In this document: positions 6,234 through 11,984 of the stretch, one piece after another
Position numbering within the stretch: the first letter of the stretch is position 1
Layout of the letters: every line of letters begins with the position of its first letter
NCBI GenBank assembly: GCA_964467785.1
Contig: CAYXVB010000104.1
Location: forward strand, 1-13,098
Length of the DNA: 13,098 nucleotides
Origin: CAYXVB01 sp964467785
GTDB taxonomy: Bacteria; Bdellovibrionota; UBA1018
Reading direction: 5' to 3'
Program-made: the position numbers and the translations under genes
The notes under the pieces: model-generated
The model's database searches: none
The model's input: only the letters and a program-made list of their open reading frames with translations
Told to the model about the DNA's origin: nothing

Positions 6234-7009
6234 AACCGTACCTCCTCTTGAACCAGGACCACGATCGGCGTCTCTGCCTCGACTACCAGGATCGGCTTTT
6301 CGGCAGTGGCTTCGTCGATGAGTCGTTTACTTTGGTCGGCCGCGGTCTGAGCCAAGCCCTGGAGGAGGGCATTGCGCCCGGTCGTTTGTGGGGCGGCAAA
6401 TCCCAGGGCGTTGATGGTTTGGGTTTGCTGCGCAGAAGCAAGACCCGAAACGAAACTCGAAGCCATGGCGCCTCCTAGTGCCAGGGCCTTCCCGCTAAAG
6501 ACTTGAGCCTCGACACCATAGGCTCCGGCAGAGTCCAGTCCGGTCGCTTGAAGGGCTACGGACTGGCCTGTCCGGGCAAGGAGTTTGTTCAGTTCGAAGG
6601 TCAGCCTCCCTGCGGTACCGGCCTGACGAGCCATTCCCATAACTCGAATCCCAGACAGAAACCCTTGCCCGTCATCCAGAACGAGAAGCGCGGGAGATCC
6701 ATCGGGCCCGACGACCAGGCGATTCAGGAGCCGGCCGTAGAGAAGTTTCCCGGTCGGAATTCTTGAAGCTGAAAGTTCGGCATGAACCTTAAAGAGAGGT
6801 GGAGTCTTTTCCTCTCTCGATCCTCCAAGCCCCTGCGGCGCGATTGGAGAGAACCCAACTTCGGCGCCGAGCCGGCCAATGACGGTGTCGGTACTTTTCT
6901 GGCTCGCATGGAGCCGTGCGGCCCGGCCTTGGTATTCGTCCGGAGCCATTGCGGACGCAGACGCTGGCAGCCCACAGATCAGAAACGCGATCAGATTTCG
7001 CGACTTCAT
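6230..7009 (-). CDS. virB10: Short VirB10/TraB-like core channel protein with signal peptide
   Basis: The called start is the ATG at 7009, which overlaps the VirB9-like stop (ATGA), giving 259 aa; a longer frame upstream only overlaps the previous gene. Residues about 72-259 follow the VirB10 C-terminal barrel pattern: SRIPTGKLLYGRLLNRLVV, LDDGQGFLSGIRVMG, RLTFELNKLLARTGQSVAL, ATGLDSAGAYGVEAQV, the two small-residue hydrophobic helices around GGAMASSFVSGLAS, and the closing strand PILVVEAETPIVVLV. VirB10 proteins form the outer-membrane pore of the channel. The oddity is the N-terminus. Instead of a cytoplasmic tail, transmembrane anchor and long proline-rich linker, there is a standard signal peptide ending ASA (about residue 20). 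Unless that segment stays as an anchor, this protein would not reach the inner membrane. Confidence 0.82.
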   Translation of the reverse strand: MKSRNLIAFLICGLPASASAMAPDEYQGRAARLHASQKSTDTVIGRLGAEVGFSPIAPQGLGGSREEKTPPLFKVHAELSASRIPTGKLLYGRLLNRLVVGPDGSPALLVLDDGQGFLSGIRVMGMARQAGTAGRLTFELNKLLARTGQSVALQATGLDSAGAYGVEAQVFSGKALALGGAMASSFVSGLASAQQTQTINALGFAAPQTTGRNALLQGLAQTAADQSKRLIDEATAEKPILVVEAETPIVVLVQEEVRF

Positions 7010-7347
7010 TGTTGGACCCCCTTGAGCTGGTAGTCGAGGTCTTTGGCGTCCGGGCCTGCGCCACTCGCAGAGCTGGGAGAAACGATCAGAATTCGGCGGA
7101 TCGTCCCCGTGCTCGTCTCGAGAATCAGGTTGGTGCGACCCGTGGAACCTGATGGCTTCAGGACCACCCCGCATCCAAGTTCCCGAGGTAGGGCTTCAAG
7201 ACGAATCAAGCGGTCATCCCCGATAGACGAAAGGAGTAGGCGATCCTCACAGCGGACTCGAGTCACAAACCCCACATAGAGCTTGATGGCATCATCAGCC
7301 CGAGCGGAATTCAATGTTGCGAAGAGTAGAGCAATGGCGGTTTTCAT
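7006..7347 (-). CDS. virB9: Short VirB9/TraK-type N-terminal-domain protein
   Basis: The start is the ATG at 7347, overlapping the VirB6 stop (ATGA), giving 113 aa with a signal peptide that probably cleaves after ARA (residue 17). The mature part is one beta-domain: IKLYVGFVTRVRCEDRLLLSSIGDDRLIRLEALP, then GVVLKPSGSTGRTNLILETSTGTIRRILIV. This is the pattern of the N-terminal domain shared by VirB9, TraK and some secretin partners (GF.T.v.f, gD..lv, l..LkP...g.TNlil.t..g). Typical VirB9 is more than twice as long, with a second domain that binds VirB7 and VirB10, and that domain is absent here. Two cysteines (33 and 59) could pair. It should work in the periplasmic or outer-membrane core with the neighbouring VirB10-like protein. 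Confidence 0.78.
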   Translation of the reverse strand: MKTAIALLFATLNSARADDAIKLYVGFVTRVRCEDRLLLSSIGDDRLIRLEALPRELGCGVVLKPSGSTGRTNLILETSTGTIRRILIVSPSSASGAGPDAKDLDYQLKGVQQ

Positions 7348-8138
7348 GTGCGTGTCCCCCAGGACTTTGCGACAAAGACCGCGCGCTTTGCGGTGCGAAT
7401 CAGGCTCGCCTGGGACTCGAAGTCGCCGGCGAACGCACCGGAGAGGAATTTGTGAGTCACCGATGGAATCAGGAGGATCAGGATGATTGCCAGGAGTTCT
7501 ACAGCCACAACGTAGAGACCCCAACTTCCGGTCTTTGCCATGGCCGAGCGTGCAACGATACCGGTCGCGATCTCCACAAGGGCCAGAACCGGGAACCAGA
7601 GCGCCAATTCCAAGGCGTGAAACGTTAGATTTGTCATCATGCGGGGAAAGATGGGATAAACTCCGCAGGAGACGGGGAAGAGAAAGAGCAGAAGCTTCCA
7701 GAAGACCTCGCGCGCCGACTCCAGAAGGAAGGTCACCATCAGAAAGATCCAATCGACGATGGTGCTCATGATGCCCCACACTCCGGTTCTCCACGCCTGC
7801 TCAAGAACGGCGGGGAGATTGATCGAAGTATTTCCACCGCCTGACGGCGGCTCCTTCGAAGCATTTCGAAAGGCTTCCAAGACCATCGCCTTGAGCTCAT
7901 GACGATCTCCCAGCCGATGAATGGCCTCGGATAGTTCGGAAGAGATCGTGAGCAGTACCGCGCTTCCGGAATTAAAGAAGGCCAGGGCCAGGAACCCAAG
8001 AATCAGTCGTTCAAAGGCGAGAGGGAGATCAAAACCTCCTCGGATCGAGCGCAGTAGGCAGAACGCGAAGCTTCCGAGAAGAAGTGTTCGCCCGACGGGA
8101 ACGAGCAGGTCTGGCGTCAGTTCGGTCGCGGTGCCCAT
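7344..8138 (-). CDS. virB6: VirB6/TrbL-like polytopic membrane protein
   Basis: This 264-aa protein has six likely transmembrane segments at about residues 12-30, 44-64, 122-140, 145-163, 175-196 and 205-225. A soluble loop (about 68-120) lies between the second and third, and the cytoplasm-like basic tail runs from 245 on. The stretch LLFLFPVSCGVYPIFPRMMTN followed by ALWFPVLALVEIA resembles the central region of the VirB6/TrbL/TraG-N family, which forms part of the inner-membrane complex through which substrate passes. The assignment rests on topology, that motif and its place between VirB5 and VirB9 homologues. The ATG at 8138 overlaps the VirB5-like stop as TAATG, and the stop overlaps the next ATG. 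Confidence 0.75.
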   Translation of the reverse strand: MGTATELTPDLLVPVGRTLLLGSFAFCLLRSIRGGFDLPLAFERLILGFLALAFFNSGSAVLLTISSELSEAIHRLGDRHELKAMVLEAFRNASKEPPSGGGNTSINLPAVLEQAWRTGVWGIMSTIVDWIFLMVTFLLESAREVFWKLLLFLFPVSCGVYPIFPRMMTNLTFHALELALWFPVLALVEIATGIVARSAMAKTGSWGLYVVAVELLAIILILLIPSVTHKFLSGAFAGDFESQASLIRTAKRAVFVAKSWGTRT

Positions 8139-8827
8139 TAGCGCGTCCTCTTCGAAGGTGCAGACAATTGCTGTTCATAGGCCGCGCGGCGAATCCGGGA
8201 AGTTTGGATATCGAGCTGGACTTGCGACTTGTGAAATTCCAGTGTCATCGCCTGGAGCTGAACCAGCTGCGCCATAGTTTGGAGTTCAACACCGGTGGCG
8301 AGCATTTGCGCTGAATTCGCGCAAGCCGCGATCTGAGTCGCACGCCCGGGAGACGCGGTCTGTGACTCGGCGGAAAGCTGAGATCCCGTTACGACCATTT
8401 CCTGTCCCATCCGGTAGGCGGTGTCTCCCTGGAGGGCGCCGCTCGCGATCGCCTGGTCGGCCAGGGTGACCTTCGTCTCCATCATGTCTTCGATCGATTC
8501 TTTGGTCTGATGGGCGCGAACCAATAGTTCGTTGAGATCCGAAAGGCTCCTGACAGCGCTTGGGTCGACTCCTTGGACGCGTTCAACTATGGTCTGGATA
8601 TTCCGAAGCTGGGTCATCGAGCGATCGATCCCATCGTTGAGCTCTCGCAGGATCCGCGTCTGGTCTTGAGCCGCATTAACCGTTTCGCTCAGTTTCTCGA
8701 TCTCGGTGATCTGACCTGAGACCAGCTGAAGTAAGGGGCCAAGTTCCGTTCCTAGGAAAGCCTGGGCCTGAAACGGGATGACGATGAATGCGGAACTGAC
8801 AATGCCGATTAGAGAGAGGCGTCGCAT
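8138..8827 (-). CDS. VirB5/TrbJ-like periplasmic protein
   Basis: I place the start at the ATG at 8827, which is preceded by AAAAGGAGCACGCC (good Shine-Dalgarno, 7 nt spacing) and begins a clear signal peptide MRRLSLIGIVSSAF...AQA, cleaving near residue 23. An upstream in-frame start at 8875 would add 16 residues before the signal. The 229-aa protein is then almost wholly helical, with coiled-coil-like segments (30-130 and 170-220), and a signature of TrbJ/VirB5 proteins is the late run QTMAQLVQLQAMTLEFHKSQVQ. These proteins cap or chaperone the conjugative pilus and contact recipient cells. The first 19 nt overlap the 3' end of the VirB4 gene. Family membership is by fold pattern and context. 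Confidence 0.75.
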   Translation of the reverse strand: MRRLSLIGIVSSAFIVIPFQAQAFLGTELGPLLQLVSGQITEIEKLSETVNAAQDQTRILRELNDGIDRSMTQLRNIQTIVERVQGVDPSAVRSLSDLNELLVRAHQTKESIEDMMETKVTLADQAIASGALQGDTAYRMGQEMVVTGSQLSAESQTASPGRATQIAACANSAQMLATGVELQTMAQLVQLQAMTLEFHKSQVQLDIQTSRIRRAAYEQQLSAPSKRTR

Positions 8828-10653
8828 GGCGTGCTCCTTTTGATATTTCGGACTCGCTGGGCTTCGGCGATCCACTCTTCACGGAGGTTGTCAGTTCTCA
8901 GCAGCGCGTGTTCGCTCTCGGTCGGGTAAAGGCGTCCGAAACGAGAGAGAAACGGCGTCTTGACGAGGCATTCTGAGAAGACACCTTTCTTCTGCTTGAG
9001 CAAGCGGACCTTGGACAACTCGACTTCATTCATTCCGAGTATTCCGCGGTATCGGTTGACGTCCTCGCCTTGGCGAAGGAGGATTCGGATTGGTGCGTTT
9101 TGGAAAATGCTTTGTCCGCTCTGATCAGTCAGAAAATCGGAGAGACTTTGGGTAATGGCGATGGTCGCGCCGTTGAGCTTTCGGAATTCGCGAAAGGCAC
9201 GTTGCACGAGAACCGGTTCGTCGCGCATAAAGTTCCAGCACTCATCGAGGACGACGTAGACCGTGTGCGTTGATTCACGGAAGCGAAGAAAAGTTTCGAT
9301 CCGCGATAGGAGCTCATAGGCGGCGGCCCTTTTTTCGTCGATGTTGAGATCCGAAAGCTCGATACCGGCCATCGAACCTTGGCGATCGAGAATGTCGAAA
9401 AGAGGATCGGTAAGGCCTGTGATCTCTTTCATCGAACGCGGTTCGAAGTAGGGGCCTTCAGAGCCTTTAACAAGACGCCGAAAGCTTCTGTTGTGGTCGA
9501 CGAAGAGAACGGACATCGGAACGCCATCTTCGATCATTCGCTTTAGGATCAATCCGGTAAAAAAGCTCTTACCGCTTCCCGAAGCGCCTACGACGAGCCA
9601 GTGTAGCGCTTCGAGTCTCGGGTCTTGAGGCGAAAAGTAGAGGGGGAGACCTCTCGGAGTAGTGAGGATCGCAGGGCCTGGTTCCTTCGGGTCGAGAAAG
9701 CTCGGCACCAGGTCTGCCGCGGTCACGACGCGGACTAGATGAGAGCGATGAAATCGACGGCGAAGTCCAAGGATTGAGGCTGCCGCCAGGAGTCGATTCT
9801 TCTCCTCGCAAAAGAGGCTGCCATCCAGGTCGAGCGGCGTTTTTGATGCGATGATCAGGGACGCTTCAACTACGGTTTCGTCGCCACGAGAGAGCCCTTG
9901 GAGGACCCGGGTGGTCTCCTCGAAAGTCACTTCGGCGTCGATGTCAGCGATTGGAGTTTCGCCCTGTGCGTTGCTCCTCCGTGAAAGTTCGATTCGCCTC
10001 TTGATCCTCTGAAAGTCTGTACCTTGGAAGGAGACGACCACGCGAAAGTCATCCCGGAGACGCGAGAGAAGTCCAAATAGCCAAAGAGGATCTGTTACGA
10101 CGGGAAGCTGATGGATGCTGTAAAGGCGATCGTCGTCGGAAATCAGTCCATCCGCCAATTCGCCGAGAGCAACTTTACCTGTGATTAGAAACCGTCCTGA
10201 CGTTGTCACTTCACGGATGGCCGCGCCACTTTGATCCTTTTCACAAACAAGGGTAAGGCGGACGCCCGGGCGAAGGTCGCGCAGGCGATCAGCCACGGCT
10301 TCCTTGACGACGATCAGATCGCTTTCGTCGAGAGTGTCCGGCGCCACTACCTCTGTAGCCGAATCGACGATAGCGACTGATCCCGGAATAGGTGGCGCTT
10401 TTGCGAGTCGCTCAATAGGAAAAATCAAGGACTCTTCCCAACCCAATTTGGCGAATCGACTAAAGACTCGAAGAACCCCGTACCCAATAACCCCGACGCC
10501 CACGGCAACGAGGTTGCCTTCGACGCGGCTGCCGAAGAGCATCGCTATTCCAAGGACGACAAACGCAAGCAGTACCATTCCAAAAAATGGAACACCGAAG
10601 ACGAGTGGTCGGCGGAGTAGATTTCGTGCGGTGGGTTCAGTGTAGGATCTCAT
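8809..10653 (-). CDS. virB4: VirB3-VirB4 fusion ATPase of the type IV secretion system
   Basis: The start chosen is the ATG at 10653, which has GAGGAG 6-7 nt upstream; a TTG two codons earlier would sit on the ribosome-binding site. The 614-aa protein has a VirB3-like head of about 70 residues: RRPLVFGVPFFGM with two transmembrane helices (about 17-41 and 47-65). The VirB4 body follows, with Walker A GASGSGKS (356-363), the strand SVLFVDHNRSF (381-391) and Walker B VYVVLDECWNF (465-475), then ATIAITQSLSDFL. VirB4 powers pilus assembly and substrate transport at the inner membrane. Such VirB3-VirB4 fusions are known, for example CagE-type proteins. The body is shorter than the roughly 800 aa of classic VirB4. 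The upstream pilin gene ends 10 nt before the start. Confidence 0.93.
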   Translation of the reverse strand: MRSYTEPTARNLLRRPLVFGVPFFGMVLLAFVVLGIAMLFGSRVEGNLVAVGVGVIGYGVLRVFSRFAKLGWEESLIFPIERLAKAPPIPGSVAIVDSATEVVAPDTLDESDLIVVKEAVADRLRDLRPGVRLTLVCEKDQSGAAIREVTTSGRFLITGKVALGELADGLISDDDRLYSIHQLPVVTDPLWLFGLLSRLRDDFRVVVSFQGTDFQRIKRRIELSRRSNAQGETPIADIDAEVTFEETTRVLQGLSRGDETVVEASLIIASKTPLDLDGSLFCEEKNRLLAAASILGLRRRFHRSHLVRVVTAADLVPSFLDPKEPGPAILTTPRGLPLYFSPQDPRLEALHWLVVGASGSGKSFFTGLILKRMIEDGVPMSVLFVDHNRSFRRLVKGSEGPYFEPRSMKEITGLTDPLFDILDRQGSMAGIELSDLNIDEKRAAAYELLSRIETFLRFRESTHTVYVVLDECWNFMRDEPVLVQRAFREFRKLNGATIAITQSLSDFLTDQSGQSIFQNAPIRILLRQGEDVNRYRGILGMNEVELSKVRLLKQKKGVFSECLVKTPFLSRFGRLYPTESEHALLRTDNLREEWIAEAQRVRNIKRSTPCDASL

Positions 10654-10663
10654 GATCAACTCC

Positions 10664-10939
10664 TCACCGCGCTTGCTGCGCGATATAGCTCCAGACGCCG
10701 TTGAGCCCGATCAGGCACGCAATGGCGACAACGACGCGAATGGTATCGTTGCGGGCGTTGGGATCACCTTGGATGTGGGCAAAAACGTTCTTTCCGAGGT
10801 AACCCAGGGCTACGATCGGAAGGATTCGCCCCGTGAACGCGGCGACAAGGTTTCGGAGGGTCCCCTCCAGATCCGCGGCCATTGCGAATTCCGGGACCAA
10901 AAGCAAAGATCCGACGATTATCGAAGTTCTTGCTTTCAT
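10664..10939 (-). CDS. VirB2/TrbC-like pilin subunit
   Basis: This 91-aa protein has a signal peptide probably cleaved after AMA (residue 21). Two hydrophobic helices follow, about residues 37-55 (GRILPIVALGYLGKNVF) and 68-86 (VVVAIACLIGLNGVW), joined by a short polar loop with Asp and Arg. This is the layout of VirB2/TrbC major pilins, which are pulled from the inner membrane to build the conjugative pilus. It lies directly upstream of the VirB3-VirB4 gene, the usual order. The ATG at 10939 overlaps the preceding stop (ATGA). Sequence identity of pilins is generally low, so the call rests on size, topology and context. Confidence 0.82.
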   Translation of the reverse strand: MKARTSIIVGSLLLVPEFAMAADLEGTLRNLVAAFTGRILPIVALGYLGKNVFAHIQGDPNARNDTIRVVVAIACLIGLNGVWSYIAQQAR

Positions 10940-11124
10940 ACGCGCGGCCCCAGGTAACGAGCGATATATCGCTCCATCTCCATGCGGCGATACTGCTGCA
11001 TACGGATGTACTCTTCGGGAGCAGCGAGTTCCTGTTCGATCTGGGTATCTACAACTTGGTAAAAGAGCCGTGCGAAGACGCGGGCCAGGCCTGCTTTCAG
11101 GCGGCGATAGAACTTGTTAAACAT
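10936..11124 (-). CDS. 62-aa basic protein of unknown function, first gene of the transfer operon
   Basis: The preferred start is the ATG at 11124, with GGAGG 5 nt upstream; an in-frame ATG at 11136 would add four residues. The protein begins MFNKFYRRLKAGLARVFARL, an amphipathic, strongly basic helix, followed by an acidic stretch IEQELAAPEEY and a charged helix rich in Met, Arg, Glu and Tyr. No signal peptide or membrane segment is evident, though the first helix could lie on a membrane surface. I do not recognise a family. Leading the operon and overlapping the pilin start, it could be a regulator, a pilin chaperone or a small relaxosome component. I cannot choose among these from sequence. 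Confidence 0.65.
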   Translation of the reverse strand: MFNKFYRRLKAGLARVFARLFYQVVDTQIEQELAAPEEYIRMQQYRRMEMERYIARYLGPRV

Positions 11125-11139
11125 GATTGCCTCCATGTA

Positions 11140-11161
11140 GGCCGCAAACTAGATTGCGGCC
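11140..11161. promoter_or_regulatory. 8-bp dyad just upstream of the operon's first ribosome-binding site
   Basis: GGCCGCAA (11140-11147) and TTGCGGCC (11154-11161) form a perfect inverted repeat with a 6-nt spacer. It ends 5 bases before the GGAGG of the first operon gene on the minus strand. In the transcript it would be a GC-rich hairpin next to the ribosome-binding site; in DNA it is a symmetric operator. No U-run follows, so it is not an intrinsic terminator. Confidence 0.5.
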
Positions 11162-11170
11162 GGTTTGGAA

Positions 11171-11211
11171 GCAGTAACTGCAAGGCGTGCCAGGACTATT
11201 ATCCAGGATAA
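11171..11211 (-). promoter_or_regulatory. Possible transfer-operon promoter with two short dyads
   Basis: On the minus strand a -10-like GATAAT (11198-11203) would start transcription near 11190, giving a leader that includes the 11140-11161 hairpin. No good -35 hexamer lies at 16-18 bp, so an activator would be needed if this is real. The -10 overlaps a perfect 6-1-6 dyad TTATCC-A-GGATAA (11199-11211). A second 5-1-5 dyad GCAGT-A-ACTGC lies at 11171-11181. Both fit operator sites but are short. Confidence 0.3.
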
Positions 11212-11259
11212 AGAAATAGCTAACCTTCCGTAAAAGTGATGAAATATCCTTCTGGGATT

Positions 11260-11308
11260 GATGTCTCACTCATGAGACTTTGAGACATCCGTCTCGAAAA
11301 TTGTCTCA
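11260..11308. promoter_or_regulatory. Cluster of five GAGAC/GTCTC boxes between divergent genes
   Basis: GTCTCA at 11263, TGAGAC at 11273, TGAGAC at 11281, GTCTCG at 11291 and GTCTCA at 11303 lie within 46 bases, spaced 10, 8, 10 and 12 bp, close to one helical turn. They form overlapping dyads: a perfect 9-bp pair 11260-11268/11281-11289 and an imperfect pair 11279-11286/11291-11298. This looks like a cooperative repressor or activator array controlling the plus-strand gene at 11330, the transfer operon, or both. The regulator is not identified. Confidence 0.6.
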
Positions 11309-11329
11309 GGATGGACGGCATTACAAAGA

Positions 11330-11971
11330 ATGACTGATCTTGGACACTCAACTCTAATTTGCGACCCCCGCGCGAGTCTTCTTCGCAAGTTCCGGGTGCT
11401 CTATTTGCTTCTTTTCTTTGGAACACCGGTGTTTCTTGGCGTGTTAGTTCGACTTAAATCGCCATATGGTGTTTCTGATCAGGCAGCCGCAGGCGTGTAT
11501 TTAGTTTCACATCTATTCTGTGCCGTTTGGACCGCCTGGTTCGCTAAAAAGGCACAGGTGTCTTTGTCTAGCATCCTAGCGTATTCGTTCGTCGCGGCGG
11601 TGCCGTTGCCGATTCTGTCTTGGATTGTATTAATTAGCCTATGGCGTCGGTCAAGTCGGCTTATCTCTGAATACAATGTCGATCGCCACCACCCGAATGA
11701 GCACATGTCCGAAGCAAAACGTTCGCTGGCAAATTTGTTTGTAGAGTTTCTAAATCGCCCGCGAAAAGTCCTTGCAGCGTTGTTGGTTTGGACTACTGTG
11801 AATCTTGGCTTTTGGTTATTTTTCGGAAAGGGAATGAGTGGATTCTTTCCGTTCAGTTCCTACAACAACGATTTTTTCAACCCGAACATTTACGGTCGTC
11901 AAGAGTTCTTCGTCTATGGGATTCTGCCTTGGGTTGGATTTGCTGTTTTTACGCTCCTGAAAAAAGCGTAG
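11330..11971 (+). CDS. Five-helix membrane protein of unknown function
   Basis: This is the only plus-strand gene, 213 aa. Hydrophobic segments lie at about residues 23-40, 52-71, 80-103, 147-165 and 192-209. A charged loop between the third and fourth (WRRSSRLISEYNVDRHHPNEH to about 145) should be cytoplasmic, given its flanking arginines. No signal peptide, catalytic motif or known family is apparent. Its DNA looks more AT-rich than the transfer genes, hinting at a different origin. It is divergent from the transfer operon and shares the GAGAC-box region. The ATG at 11330 has only a weak ribosome-binding site. A role such as entry exclusion, immunity or other cargo is conceivable from position only. 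Its 3' end overlaps the terminator of the convergent gene. Confidence 0.75.
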   Translation: MTDLGHSTLICDPRASLLRKFRVLYLLLFFGTPVFLGVLVRLKSPYGVSDQAAAGVYLVSHLFCAVWTAWFAKKAQVSLSSILAYSFVAAVPLPILSWIVLISLWRRSSRLISEYNVDRHHPNEHMSEAKRSLANLFVEFLNRPRKVLAALLVWTTVNLGFWLFFGKGMSGFFPFSSYNNDFFNPNIYGRQEFFVYGILPWVGFAVFTLLKKA

Positions 11972-11984
11972 CGCAAAAGACGCT
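11960..11984 (-). terminator. Weak intrinsic terminator of the sigma-54 regulator gene
   Basis: Read on the minus strand, AGCGT and ACGCT form a 5-bp stem around a 10-nt loop and are followed at once by TTTTTT (A-run at 11960-11965 on the plus strand). The stem starts within the regulator's stop codon and lies inside the 3' end of the convergent gene. The stem is short, so it may be inefficient. Confidence 0.4.

Noticed and set aside
7010..7174. Upstream extension of the VirB10-like frame to 7174
   Set aside because: It overlaps the VirB9-like gene. The ATG at 7009 gives a clean signal peptide and an ATGA overlap.
7348..7794. Upstream extension of the VirB9-like frame to an ATG at 7794
   Set aside because: The extension is wholly inside the VirB6-like gene in another frame. 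The ATG at 7347 has a signal peptide right after it and the operon's standard ATGA overlap.
11177..11193. Sigma-54-like boxes on the minus strand (TGGCACG followed by TTGCA) upstream of the transfer operon, tempting because a sigma-54 activator is encoded nearby
   Set aside because: The GG and GC elements are separated by 8 bases, whereas sigma-54 promoters need 10. This two-base deficit would put the boxes on the wrong helix faces.
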